64,000 nt of DNA from Dictyobacter alpinus (GTDB lineage: Bacteria; Chloroflexota; Ktedonobacteria; Ktedonobacterales; Ktedonobacteraceae): NCBI RefSeq assembly GCF_003967575.1, contig NZ_BIFT01000001.1, positions 992,001-1,056,000 of the forward strand, read 5' to 3'. Both the position numbers and the translations under genes were made by a program. Positions 34,144-43,770 of this stretch are shown here, in pieces. Positions within the stretch are counted from its first letter, which is position 1, and the number at the start of each line of letters is the position of its first letter. Under the pieces are notes generated by a model. The model saw only the letters and a list, made by a program, of their open reading frames with translations. It was not told the DNA's origin and did not search any database.

Positions 34144-37062
34144 ATGTCTCAACCATTGAGCAATGGCCGCACTGATAGTCAACCGCTGCTGAGCACAACC
34201 AGTGCTCGGCTGGTTGCTGTCCGGCTTAAGTCTGCAAATAAAAATATCTTCCGGGCTCTACTTAGTCTGGCCTCAGCAAACTTGCTGATCCGCGTAGTAG
34301 GTCTTCTGAATCAGGTGGTGGTAACCGCAAAATTTGGACAGGCTTATAATATGGATGCCTACTATGTAGCATCCTTGATCCCGACAACGTTTGCGCCAAT
34401 GCTTGCCAGTGCACTAGAAGCATCGGTCATCCCTGTTTATTCCAGGTTACGTTCAAGAGGCTCACGGGAACAGGCATCCAAACTATTTAGCACCCTACTC
34501 AATCTGCTGGTACTTTCGTGTATCATCTTAACCATTGTTCTGCTCGTCTTTAAAGCACCATTGATCTATGGGCTGGCATCAAAATCGAAGCTCGAAACAC
34601 GACTTCTAGCACAGGACTTAGCGCCATTTATCTTCCCCGTAGTGGGATTGATGACTCTGAATAGTTTTATGGAATGCCTGCTCAATGCTGAAGGAAAATT
34701 CGGTTGGCCAGCCTATGCAGGTATTCTGGTTCCAATGACGACGGCAACGTGTGTGTTAGTTGGTGGTAATAGCGCTGGCGTTTTAATGCTTTGTGTTGGT
34801 ACACTCATCGGTCAGGTGCTACAACTGGCGGTGATTATCTATCGAGCACATAAATCCCATATCGTCTACCGACCTGTATTAGATTTAAAATTGCCAGAAT
34901 TGAAGCCGATTATGACGGCGGCCTGGCCAGCACTCTTTGCTGGATTAATCAGTATGGCCAGTCCGGCGGTTGACACTATTTTCGGGGCCTTTCAAAGTGA
35001 AGGTACGGTTGCGGCACTCAACAATGCACTCAAATTGAATGGTGTGCCAACCGGTGTAATATTCGCGGCCGTGGGACGTGCCGCCTTACCCTACCTGGCA
35101 AGTCAGGCCGCAATTAAGGATATGCGGGCCTTCAAAGGCACCTTGCGCTTATATCTCTGGGTAGTTGGTATCGCCACACTAGCATTGACGGTCGTTATGA
35201 CCTTTGGGGCCTGGATCATCGTTGGAATAATCTTTCAACATGGCAAATTTAGTGCCCAGGATACCAATCAGACAGCATGGATTCTGGCAGGCCTTTCGAT
35301 TGGAATGTTTCCAACTGCGGTCGGCTTTATTGTGTCGCGAGCGTTCAGCGCCTTAGGTAAGACGCGGGTCTTGATGGGAGTCAGCATTTTTAGTGTTTTC
35401 GCTAATGCTGGCTTTGATGCATTCTTTGGCCACCTCTGGGGCGGCTTCGGTATCGCCTTTGCGACCTCCCTCTACTACTTCTGCACGATGATCATTTTGC
35501 TGGTAACACTACGCATGATGATCGGTAAACTCAATCTTTTAACTTTTCCCAAAGAACTAAAAGATATGCTGTTCAAATTCGGCATAGGCAAATTATTCGC
35601 GCCTAAAGATATTACTCTGTACGATCTGGGACTAACCTATAAGGTGCGCAAAGGCTTAACGCGCGTCGGCTTAGCCCTGGCAATCTTTGCGGCAGGGGCT
35701 GCAGGCTCGGCACAGAATGCGATGTTTACGGTACGTATCGCGTTTGGTTCACTGGCCATTCTGGCATTGTTACGCTATCAGTATCTACTTGTGCTGGCAT
35801 GGGCCTGCATTAATGTGTTTATTGGATCAGCATTGCCACTCTTTAATGGTAACAATCTGTTGTCCGGATTGACATTGCCAACGTTGCTGCTACTCTTTTA
35901 TGTTCCGACAAAAGAGGCCCTTCAACGTATGCCTGCGCTGGCATTCTGGCTCTTCTACTTTATCTGGATCTTGCTGAGTATGGGCATTTCTCCCGTCACT
36001 TTACAAGAATTCTTCACAATCTGGACCACGCAGTTGGACTTCTTTGCATTGAGTGTACTGGTAGTATTAATCATTGACACACGGCAAAGATTGATGCTCT
36101 TCATAGACGCGATGATTGCGCCAGCTATCTTTATCGCACTCTATGGCTTATGGGGCTTTACAATACAGCAGCACGGCGTTATCGATCCCAGTACTGGTTA
36201 CTTCCGGATCAGTTCGATCTTCTATGATACGCCACCAACCCTGGGCCTGTACCTGTCAGTGTTGATCCCAATTACCATTTATCGCATTTTTACCCTGCGC
36301 AAATTCTTGCAGATCTGTTTAGCGGTTGCCATCTTACTACTCTTGATGCTGGCACTCGGTCTGACATTCAACCGCGGTACCTTACTCGCAGTTGGAATAG
36401 GCCTGGTTGTCACTGTGCTCTTCCTGCCTTCGAATAAGTTACGAGGCATCGCCTTTGGGGCAGGCACAAGTATCGTTGGTCTGATCTTACTGGCAACAAC
36501 ACTTGCCAATATTCCTATCCTGAGTCGCTTTGCCAACAGCGATATCACTTCACTCAATGGCCGTACTTACCTCTGGGCAGCGCTCATCAATCACTTTGAT
36601 CCTGCGCAGATCCTTGGCTATGGTATGAAGTCGTCTGATGTGCTGCTGACACAACTACAAGTAGGCTTTGGTGGCGGTGTCATTGCAACGGCAGCACACA
36701 ACATTTACCTGGAATCCTTGTTTGAGCATGGCATTATTGGCCTCGTACTCATGTCATTAGGGTTTATCTCCTTCGGCTGGATATTGATACGCAAGTATGC
36801 CAATAGCACCTATGAGCATAAATTATTGCTGGCAATCGCTTTTGGTACGCTGGTCAGTATTGTTATTCAGGGCTATGAGTCCAATGACATCTGGAACCAG
36901 GGTGTCGGCATTTACTTTTTCGTCCTGATGGCCCTGCCCTTTACACGCTATTGGGACAGCCAGAAACAACAGGCTCAGACCAGGCTTGAGGATGAGGCAC
37001 AAAATGAGCGGGATGGAGAAACAGACCATCCAACTGAACAAAAAGAACTTGCAGTGATCTAG
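34144..37062 (+). CDS. Lipid-linked oligosaccharide flippase fused to an O-antigen ligase/polymerase
   Basis: A single 972-residue frame contains two membrane proteins. Residues about 35-480 are a MurJ/Wzx-like flippase of 13-14 helices with SRAFSALGKTR near 400, a MurJ hallmark. Residues about 510-945 are an O-antigen ligase/polymerase (Wzy-C-like) with a long outer loop, FNRGTLLAV near 740 and AAHNIYLESLFEHGIIGL near 858, where the histidine and glutamate match family positions. The flippase should move undecaprenyl-linked repeat units outward and the second half polymerise or transfer them, so one chain would couple both steps. A charged, less hydrophobic stretch (about 475-505) forms the joint. 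No frameshift is seen. Confidence 0.88.
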   Translation: MSQPLSNGRTDSQPLLSTTSARLVAVRLKSANKNIFRALLSLASANLLIRVVGLLNQVVVTAKFGQAYNMDAYYVASLIPTTFAPMLASALEASVIPVYSRLRSRGSREQASKLFSTLLNLLVLSCIILTIVLLVFKAPLIYGLASKSKLETRLLAQDLAPFIFPVVGLMTLNSFMECLLNAEGKFGWPAYAGILVPMTTATCVLVGGNSAGVLMLCVGTLIGQVLQLAVIIYRAHKSHIVYRPVLDLKLPELKPIMTAAWPALFAGLISMASPAVDTIFGAFQSEGTVAALNNALKLNGVPTGVIFAAVGRAALPYLASQAAIKDMRAFKGTLRLYLWVVGIATLALTVVMTFGAWIIVGIIFQHGKFSAQDTNQTAWILAGLSIGMFPTAVGFIVSRAFSALGKTRVLMGVSIFSVFANAGFDAFFGHLWGGFGIAFATSLYYFCTMIILLVTLRMMIGKLNLLTFPKELKDMLFKFGIGKLFAPKDITLYDLGLTYKVRKGLTRVGLALAIFAAGAAGSAQNAMFTVRIAFGSLAILALLRYQYLLVLAWACINVFIGSALPLFNGNNLLSGLTLPTLLLLFYVPTKEALQRMPALAFWLFYFIWILLSMGISPVTLQEFFTIWTTQLDFFALSVLVVLIIDTRQRLMLFIDAMIAPAIFIALYGLWGFTIQQHGVIDPSTGYFRISSIFYDTPPTLGLYLSVLIPITIYRIFTLRKFLQICLAVAILLLLMLALGLTFNRGTLLAVGIGLVVTVLFLPSNKLRGIAFGAGTSIVGLILLATTLANIPILSRFANSDITSLNGRTYLWAALINHFDPAQILGYGMKSSDVLLTQLQVGFGGGVIATAAHNIYLESLFEHGIIGLVLMSLGFISFGWILIRKYANSTYEHKLLLAIAFGTLVSIVIQGYESNDIWNQGVGIYFFVLMALPFTRYWDSQKQQAQTRLEDEAQNERDGETDHPTEQKELAVI

Positions 37063-37125
37063 AGAAGAAGCATCACTAGCTTCTTCCCTGGACCACCAGG
37101 GGCAGGTCGACGAAGGAGAAGTTTC

Positions 37126-38454
37126 GTGGATAAACAATTGCGTATCTGTATGGTCGCTTTTTTATATGCGCCAATTATTGGTGGGGCTGAAACTCGCGCA
37201 GCCAAACAGGCACATCGACTCCTGGAAATGGGTCATCAGGTGGTGATTGTTACTTTACAACATGAAAAAACCTGGAAAAAGACAGAACTAATAGACGGTG
37301 TACCAGTCATACGTATTGGTGGTTCTTTTAATCGTCGTGGAAGACTGCGTGTGGGCCGCGTTGGGCATATGCCAATAGATCTATTAATGTTCTTGCAGTT
37401 ATGGAGGATGCGAGATAGCTACGATATCCTGCATACCATCCAACTCTCTCCCCTCTCAGGGGTGGCGGCCTTGATTGGAAAATTAACCAAAAAACCTGTT
37501 ATCGTCAGTATTCCCAGCACTGGTCCTGGCCGCAAACCCAAACCAGATGAAGCCATACTTATGCTGGATACACTGGCTGACAAGTTGTCTGATACCAGTT
37601 TTTTTAAGGTTGATTACGCGGATGTGGTGGTGGGCGATATGCAGCATATGAGGAAAACAGCTTTTGGCGGAGGACTCATTCTAGATTTTCTCAAAAAATC
37701 GGATGCATTTTATCAAATTTTGAGCAGCCGTAGCTACGGCTATATGACGTCCAATGGTTTCCGTGCTGAAAAACTTGTGCATATTCCTAATGGTATCGAA
37801 ATTGCAAAGTTTGCTCCTGCCCCAGAGTTACGTCCCGATCCAACCCGACCTGAGCGAGATATTTTATGTGTGGCACGTCTACAATATCCCAAGGGAGTGG
37901 ATGTACTGCTCCATGCCTGGAAACGTATGCTGAATGCTCCAGATAGCTGGCGCTCTGATTTGAAGCCGCGCTTATTGATTGCTGGTAATGGGCAATCTGA
38001 GGAACAACTCAAACGCATGGCCCATGAGCTCGATATCGAGGAGAGCGTCGTGTTTCTGGGAGCACGCAAAGATGTAATCGATCTGCTGCATAAATGCTGG
38101 GGATTCGTACTACCCTCACGCTGGGAAGGTATGCCTAATGCTTTGCTGGAAGCGATGAGCTGTGAAGTTCCTTGCATTGCCACGAATGTCAGTGGCAGTG
38201 AAGATATCGTGGTTGATGGTGTAAATGCTTTGCTGGTCGAGCCTGAGGACCCCCAGGGATTGGCCGTAGCATTGCAGCGCCTGATCTCTGATACTGAACT
38301 GGCCACACGCTTAGCCAGGGCAGGACGTGAAACTGTGGTTCGAGATTATCAACTTATAAATATTGCTGATCAATTTATAAACTTCTATCGTCAAACACTT
38401 CATCAGGAGTCCCAGACCCTTTCTAAGGTGCTCGAGGGCGTGGGAGAAAAATAA
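37126..38454 (+). CDS. Family 4 glycosyltransferase (first of four)
   Basis: This 442-residue GT-B enzyme has the N-terminal GGAETRAAKQAHRL acceptor-side motif, a nucleotide-side domain with CVARLQYPKGVDVLLHAW, and the GT4 E-x7-E region in WEGMPNALLEAM. It probably adds one sugar of the repeat unit on undecaprenyl diphosphate at the inner membrane face. An insertion around 135-190 contains TGPGRKPKP. It starts with GTG preceded by AAGGAG, 63 bases after the flippase-polymerase gene. It resembles the next gene enough to be a diverged duplicate. Confidence 0.92.
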   Translation: MDKQLRICMVAFLYAPIIGGAETRAAKQAHRLLEMGHQVVIVTLQHEKTWKKTELIDGVPVIRIGGSFNRRGRLRVGRVGHMPIDLLMFLQLWRMRDSYDILHTIQLSPLSGVAALIGKLTKKPVIVSIPSTGPGRKPKPDEAILMLDTLADKLSDTSFFKVDYADVVVGDMQHMRKTAFGGGLILDFLKKSDAFYQILSSRSYGYMTSNGFRAEKLVHIPNGIEIAKFAPAPELRPDPTRPERDILCVARLQYPKGVDVLLHAWKRMLNAPDSWRSDLKPRLLIAGNGQSEEQLKRMAHELDIEESVVFLGARKDVIDLLHKCWGFVLPSRWEGMPNALLEAMSCEVPCIATNVSGSEDIVVDGVNALLVEPEDPQGLAVALQRLISDTELATRLARAGRETVVRDYQLINIADQFINFYRQTLHQESQTLSKVLEGVGEK

Positions 38455-38455
38455 T

Positions 38456-39769
38456 ATGGAACAAAAGCCACGTATCTGTATTGCTATTACCACTTTTTAT
38501 CCCTATGTCGGTGGCGCTGAAACTCAAACCCTGGCACAATGTCAGCGTCTTATTGAATCTGGCTATCAAACTCAGGTGGTAACTTTCCGCCATAAACATA
38601 CCTGGCCACTTAACGATGTCATCAGGGGCGTTCCCGTCAAGAGAATTGCTGGTTCATTGCTGGGAAAGCGGGAAAAGCTGCCACGCATAATCCAACGCAT
38701 TCTTTATTTCATAGCTATGTTTGTCATGGCTGCTACGATCTGGCGTGAGCGCAAAACTTTTGATGTCTTGCAGGTCTGTCAGTTCAGTTTGCTTACCTTG
38801 CCGCTGGCCGTTGTCTGCTATTTCGCCAAAAAACCGATGACGATCATCGTCATTAGCGCCGGAGGCGAGAAACCCACTAAGACCAACGAGGCGGCCCGTT
38901 TACTGGCCGGTCCGCTGGACCCTCAAACACCCTGGCTACAAGTGGATGGTAAAACCTGGATCGATGGCGATCTGTACGGTCTGAAAGCTGCCGGACCGGG
39001 CGTTACGCGTATTACACGTGCATTACTCAAACAGATCAAGGCTGTGATTATTGTCCTCAGCACACGCACACAGCGCTATGTCAATGCTAACGGCTTTGGT
39101 GATTTAGATATACAACTTATTCCAAATGGCGTTGATACCAACCGTTTCCATCCAGCTTCGACGACCAACAATATGGAACAAAGAGCGAGAACAGTGGTTT
39201 GTGTATCCAAAGCGCGCTATGAGAAGGGACTGGATGTACTCCTTCAGGCCTGGCGTCTGGTGCAGGAACAAACACCTGAGGCTCGTCTGGTTATCGTTGG
39301 CAGCGGCCCTGTCCAGCCTCAATTAGAGCAACTGGCTGCCGCCTTAGGCATCACGCAGAGTGTCGAGTTCGCTGGATTACAAAGCGATGTACCAGGACAA
39401 TTGCATCGAGGCCTGATCGGTATCTTACCATCCCGCTGGGAAGGCATGCCCAATGCTCTATTGGAGGCAATGGGCAGCGGACTGGCTTGTATTGCGACAC
39501 GTGTGAGCGGCAGTGAGGATGTCATTGAGCATGGTATTAATGGTCTACTTGTAGAGGTTGACGATTATGAAGACATGTCGAAAGCCTTGCTCACACTCTT
39601 AAAGGATCCTCAATTGGCACAACAATACGGAGCACTGGCCAGTGCTCTGATCCAACGAGAGTATACACTTGAACATGTTTTGAACCTCTATACAACAATC
39701 TACCAACGCCTCACAACAGGCATTGAACAGAGGGCCGGCGATCTTGCCCTTCAGGAAGCCGCTCAGTAA
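38456..39769 (+). CDS. Family 4 glycosyltransferase (second of four)
   Basis: This 437-residue GT-B enzyme starts one base after the previous stop, so the two are translationally coupled. GGAETQTLAQCQRL in the N-domain, VVCVSKARYEKGLDVLLQAW in the C-domain and WEGMPNALLEAMGSG carry the GT4 signature; the last reads almost the same as in its upstream neighbour, suggesting tandem duplication. A hydrophobic stretch at about 78-100 may hold it to the membrane. GGGAG lies upstream of the ATG. Donor and acceptor sugars are unknown. Confidence 0.92.
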   Translation: MEQKPRICIAITTFYPYVGGAETQTLAQCQRLIESGYQTQVVTFRHKHTWPLNDVIRGVPVKRIAGSLLGKREKLPRIIQRILYFIAMFVMAATIWRERKTFDVLQVCQFSLLTLPLAVVCYFAKKPMTIIVISAGGEKPTKTNEAARLLAGPLDPQTPWLQVDGKTWIDGDLYGLKAAGPGVTRITRALLKQIKAVIIVLSTRTQRYVNANGFGDLDIQLIPNGVDTNRFHPASTTNNMEQRARTVVCVSKARYEKGLDVLLQAWRLVQEQTPEARLVIVGSGPVQPQLEQLAAALGITQSVEFAGLQSDVPGQLHRGLIGILPSRWEGMPNALLEAMGSGLACIATRVSGSEDVIEHGINGLLVEVDDYEDMSKALLTLLKDPQLAQQYGALASALIQREYTLEHVLNLYTTIYQRLTTGIEQRAGDLALQEAAQ

Positions 39770-39805
39770 TGCCTTGAGCCAGGCATTTGAAAGGATAAAC
39801 ATCCC

Positions 39806-41743
39806 ATGTGTGGAATTGCGGGATTTGTTAATGTGCAGTGTGGATCAGCTGAAGCGGAACATCTTATCGATGCAATGTGCCAGGTCATCAGGCATCGTGG
39901 TCCTGATGATCAAGGCACATGGATTGGCGAGGGAGAGCAGGCAGGCACTTCAGCGGCGCTAGGAATGCGCCGCCTCTCTATTATTGATCTGGAAGGCAGC
40001 CATCAGCCAATTTTCAATGAAGATCGAAGTATGTTGATCGTATTCAATGGAGAAATCTACAACTATCGCGAGCTACAACAGGATTTGCGGGCTCGTGGTC
40101 ACCAGTTTAAGACCAGCGGTGATACGGAGACCATTCTCCATGCTTATGAAGAATATGGCGACGAATGTGTGAATTTTCTCAGTGGCATGTTTACCTTTGC
40201 CATCTGGGATATCAAACGCAAGCGCCTTTTTGCCGCTCGCGACCGCTTCGGCAAGAAACCACTCAACTATTATTGGGATGGCACACGCCTGATCTTTGGT
40301 TCGGAAATCAAATCGATCCTGGAAGCGGGCATTCCACGCGAGGTCAATCCGCTGGCCATCGATGAATTTCTGGTCTATCGCTATGTGCCCACACCGCTCA
40401 CAATATTCAAAAATGTCCATAAGGTTCCGGCTGCCCATGTGCTTATTTATGAGAATGGTGCAGTCAAAACCAGAAGCTATTGGGATCTTTCTTTTGCACA
40501 TACCTGCTATGACGATGAAGCAACCGCGATTGAGCGCACCAGGAGCTTGTTAGAAGATGCAACGCGAAAGCGCCTGATGAGTGAAGTTCCTCTTGGTGCC
40601 TTCTTAAGCGGTGGCCTGGACTCCAGTATTGTGGTGGGAATGATGAGTAAGTTGATGTCCCAGCCGGTCAAAACATTCTCGATTGGCTTTGAGGAAGATT
40701 CTTACAATGAACTGCCCTATGCACGCAAAGTAGCGCAGCATTTTGGTACAGATCATCATGAGTTCTTTGTCAAGTATGATCTCATGACGGTATTGCCACA
40801 TCTGGTATGGACCTATGATGAGCCATTTGCAGATTCATCGATGTTACCGACCTACTATGTTTCCAAGCTGGCTCGTGAACATGTCACGGTAGCCTTGAGT
40901 GGGGATGGTGGCGACGAGGTTTTTGGTGGCTATGAGCAATACCGTCGTGAGTATCAACTTTACCGGATCCCCCGCCTGCTGCGTGGTACGATGGCACGGG
41001 CATCTTACTTATTACCCAATAATGTGCGTGGCAAAAAACGTTTGCAGACCTGGTTACGCGACTATGGCACCCGCAGCATTGAAGCCATGATGCTCTTTCC
41101 GGATTATACACGCGAAGCCCTCTATACCCAGAATTTTTATCAGCAGGTCAAACAACACATGCCGTTTGAGCGCCATCTGGGCCTTTATCATGCCGTCCAG
41201 GACTTGAATCCTACCGCACGTATGCAATATGTAGATACCAAGACGTATCTGACCGACGACATCCTGGTCAAGGTCGACAAAGCTAGTATGATTAATTCCC
41301 TTGAGACACGCGCTCCTTTGTTGGATCATCATCTGGCTGAATATGTTGCCTCATTGAATCCATTGTTACGGGTCAATAACGGACGCATCCATGATGGTCA
41401 TGGCAAACACCTATTAAAGAAAGTCGCCGCAGAATTGTTGCCTACAGAAATTCTGGAGCGTCCCAAACGTGGCTTTGCAGTCCCCATCAATACCTGGTTT
41501 CGTAAGGATATGAGTAGTTACGCACACGATGTTCTCAGTTCCTCTAAAGCCAGGAGTCGGGGTATCTTTAGCGACCAGCTGATGGAAAACGTGCTGAGAA
41601 CCGATGGTGCCAGCACACTAACGAACCATAGTGAAGTACTTTGGAGCTTACTCTGTCTGGAATTATGGTTCCAGACATATATGGATGAACCAATACATGA
41701 TCCTTCAAAAAAATCAATATCATCTTCTACTACTAAAAAATAA
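39806..41743 (+). CDS. AsnB-type glutamine amidotransferase, copy 1
   Basis: This 645-residue protein has an N-terminal Ntn glutaminase domain beginning MCGIAGF (Cys2 is the nucleophile after removal of Met), RHRGPDDQG and NGEIYNY, then a synthetase domain with the pyrophosphate loop LSGGLDSS and the ALSGDGGDEVFGGY segment. The family moves ammonia from glutamine to an ATP-activated carboxylate. Inside a polysaccharide operon the acceptor may be a uronic acid rather than aspartate, as known for WbpS and WbmE. All catalytic motifs look intact. AAGGA precedes the ATG at moderate spacing. Confidence 0.93.
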   Translation: MCGIAGFVNVQCGSAEAEHLIDAMCQVIRHRGPDDQGTWIGEGEQAGTSAALGMRRLSIIDLEGSHQPIFNEDRSMLIVFNGEIYNYRELQQDLRARGHQFKTSGDTETILHAYEEYGDECVNFLSGMFTFAIWDIKRKRLFAARDRFGKKPLNYYWDGTRLIFGSEIKSILEAGIPREVNPLAIDEFLVYRYVPTPLTIFKNVHKVPAAHVLIYENGAVKTRSYWDLSFAHTCYDDEATAIERTRSLLEDATRKRLMSEVPLGAFLSGGLDSSIVVGMMSKLMSQPVKTFSIGFEEDSYNELPYARKVAQHFGTDHHEFFVKYDLMTVLPHLVWTYDEPFADSSMLPTYYVSKLAREHVTVALSGDGGDEVFGGYEQYRREYQLYRIPRLLRGTMARASYLLPNNVRGKKRLQTWLRDYGTRSIEAMMLFPDYTREALYTQNFYQQVKQHMPFERHLGLYHAVQDLNPTARMQYVDTKTYLTDDILVKVDKASMINSLETRAPLLDHHLAEYVASLNPLLRVNNGRIHDGHGKHLLKKVAAELLPTEILERPKRGFAVPINTWFRKDMSSYAHDVLSSSKARSRGIFSDQLMENVLRTDGASTLTNHSEVLWSLLCLELWFQTYMDEPIHDPSKKSISSSTTKK

Positions 41744-41764
41744 GAGTGAGGAAAGGGAACGTTT

Positions 41765-43702
41765 ATGTGCGGCATCTGTGGAGTTTATAATGCACGCAGC
41801 GGCGAACCAGTTTCCCCGCAATTAATAGATACGATGACACGCTTGATTGCACATCGTGGACCCGATGATAGCGGAGCCCATCTCGATGGTCCGCTAGGCC
41901 TGGGCTTTGCTCGCTTGAGCATCATTGATCTGAGCGGCGGCCACCAACCAATGTGCAATGAAACCGGCGACATCTGGATTGTCTTTAATGGCGAGATCTG
42001 GAACTATAAAGAATTACGTAAAGATTTACAAGAAAAAGGGCATATCTTCGAAACCAATAGTGATACGGAAACCATTGTCCATGCCTACGAAGAATATGGC
42101 GTTGATTGCGTCGCTCGCCTGCATGGTATGTTCGGGTTTGCAATCTGGGATGGACCACGACAACGTCTCTTGCTAGCTCGTGATAAAGCCGGCAAGAAGC
42201 CACTTTACTATACACAACTCAATGGTTCGGTTATCTTTGGCTCTGAAATCAAAGCGATCCTGGGCCACCCTCAGGTTAAGCGCGAGGTCGATGTCCAGGC
42301 AATGGCCGACTTCCTGAGTGTACGCTATGTGCCGGCACCCGCAACGCTGTTCAAAAACATTTCCAAAGTTAAGCCAGGACATTGGCTGTTGTTTGAAAAT
42401 GGTTCGATGCGTGAAGAGTGCTACTGGGACTTCAACTTCAAGCAGACAGAAAAGCATTCCATTCCTGAATATATTCAGGGTATTAAACAGCATGTCCATC
42501 GCGCCGTCGAAGAGCGCATGATGGCGGATGTACCGGTAGGGGCCATGCTCAGTGGCGGCGTAGACTCCAGCATTATTTCCGGCATTATGAGTACCCTGAC
42601 CTCACATAAGGTAAAGACCTTTTCAGTGGGCTTTGATCATCCCGAGTATAGTGAACTCCCATATGCACGGATGGTTGCGGATCATTTTGGTACCGACCAT
42701 CATGAATTAGTGGTCAGTTCCTCAGATCTGACGCAGTATTGGCCACTGCTGACCTGGCATCGCGATGAGCCGGTCAGCGAACCATCTGATCTAGGGGTAT
42801 ACCTGGTATCAAAGCTGGCACGTCAGCATGTCAAGGTAGTGCTCTCAGGCGAGGGCGCGGATGAGTTGTTTGCTGGCTATCCTAAATATGTGGTGGATTG
42901 GTTGGCCCGCTATTACCATATATTGCCTCCAGTGGTACGCAATCAAGCCATCCAGCCAATGTTGGAGCGCCTGCCATATAGTATGCGCAAATTGAAAACG
43001 GCGGCCCGCAATATCTCGCAACCAGCCCCACAGCGTTGGATGAACTGGTTCGGCATCTTTAACGGTGCGCTCAAAGAACAGTTGCTAACCAGCGAGACCA
43101 AGGCCACCATCAATCTGGACGCTAGCCGCGAGTTTCAACACTGGCTAGACAACAATCCCCAGCCGGATAATCTATCATCAATGCTCTATCTGGACACCAA
43201 AATCTGGCTCCCTGATAATCTGTTGATGAAGGGCGACAAAATGACCATGGCGGCCTCGCTTGAATCACGCATTCCTATGCTTGACTACAAGTTAATCGAG
43301 TATGCAGCCAGTATTCCATCCAACGCCAAAATCAAAAATCTGAAAACAAAGTATCTCTTAAAGCAGGCCTTTGCTGACTTCTTGCCTGAAACGATCCTGA
43401 CCCGCAAGAAAATGGGCTTTAACGTCCCAACTGGTGAATGGTTCCGCCATGGTCAACGTGATCTGATCAGTAAGCTACTCCTCTCGGACCGCATCCGGAG
43501 CCGTGGCTACTTTAATGATGCCTACATTGCCCAAATGGTCCAGGACCATCTGGATGGCAAAACAAACTATCAAGCCCAGATCTTTACCCTGGCCAGTCTG
43601 GAACTCTGGTTCCGCGTCTTCATTGATACACCAGATCTGGAAAAGCCAGAGGGATCGGTTGAAGAGCTACTCATGCAAGAGCAGTTGCCGGCCGGCGTTT
43701 AA
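41765..43702 (+). CDS. AsnB-type glutamine amidotransferase, copy 2
   Basis: This second 645-residue paralogue starts 21 bases after the first. It has the same Cys2 glutaminase start (MCGICGVY), RHRGPDDSG, NGEIWNY and the pyrophosphate loop LSGGVDSS, followed by LSGEGADELFAGYPKY. The identical length but different acceptor-side residues suggest the two amidate different carboxylates or positions, or work as a pair. An ordinary asparagine synthetase is possible for one of them, but two in a row between glycosyltransferases points to sugar modification. GGAAAGGGA precedes the ATG. Confidence 0.93.
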   Translation: MCGICGVYNARSGEPVSPQLIDTMTRLIAHRGPDDSGAHLDGPLGLGFARLSIIDLSGGHQPMCNETGDIWIVFNGEIWNYKELRKDLQEKGHIFETNSDTETIVHAYEEYGVDCVARLHGMFGFAIWDGPRQRLLLARDKAGKKPLYYTQLNGSVIFGSEIKAILGHPQVKREVDVQAMADFLSVRYVPAPATLFKNISKVKPGHWLLFENGSMREECYWDFNFKQTEKHSIPEYIQGIKQHVHRAVEERMMADVPVGAMLSGGVDSSIISGIMSTLTSHKVKTFSVGFDHPEYSELPYARMVADHFGTDHHELVVSSSDLTQYWPLLTWHRDEPVSEPSDLGVYLVSKLARQHVKVVLSGEGADELFAGYPKYVVDWLARYYHILPPVVRNQAIQPMLERLPYSMRKLKTAARNISQPAPQRWMNWFGIFNGALKEQLLTSETKATINLDASREFQHWLDNNPQPDNLSSMLYLDTKIWLPDNLLMKGDKMTMAASLESRIPMLDYKLIEYAASIPSNAKIKNLKTKYLLKQAFADFLPETILTRKKMGFNVPTGEWFRHGQRDLISKLLLSDRIRSRGYFNDAYIAQMVQDHLDGKTNYQAQIFTLASLELWFRVFIDTPDLEKPEGSVEELLMQEQLPAGV

Positions 43703-43770
43703 AGTACCATCCAGAGATTTCTATGCCAATAGTCTAAAAATCGCCCATTTTCGAAAGGATAGAAGATAGA

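Noticed and set aside
36823..37137. Minus-strand frame overlapping the flippase-polymerase end
   Set aside because: It is antisense to conserved membrane helices and has no ribosome site.
39806..43702. Segmental duplication of asnB as an insertion or mobile element
   Set aside because: The two copies have diverged strongly and no inverted repeats, target duplications or transposase genes flank them.
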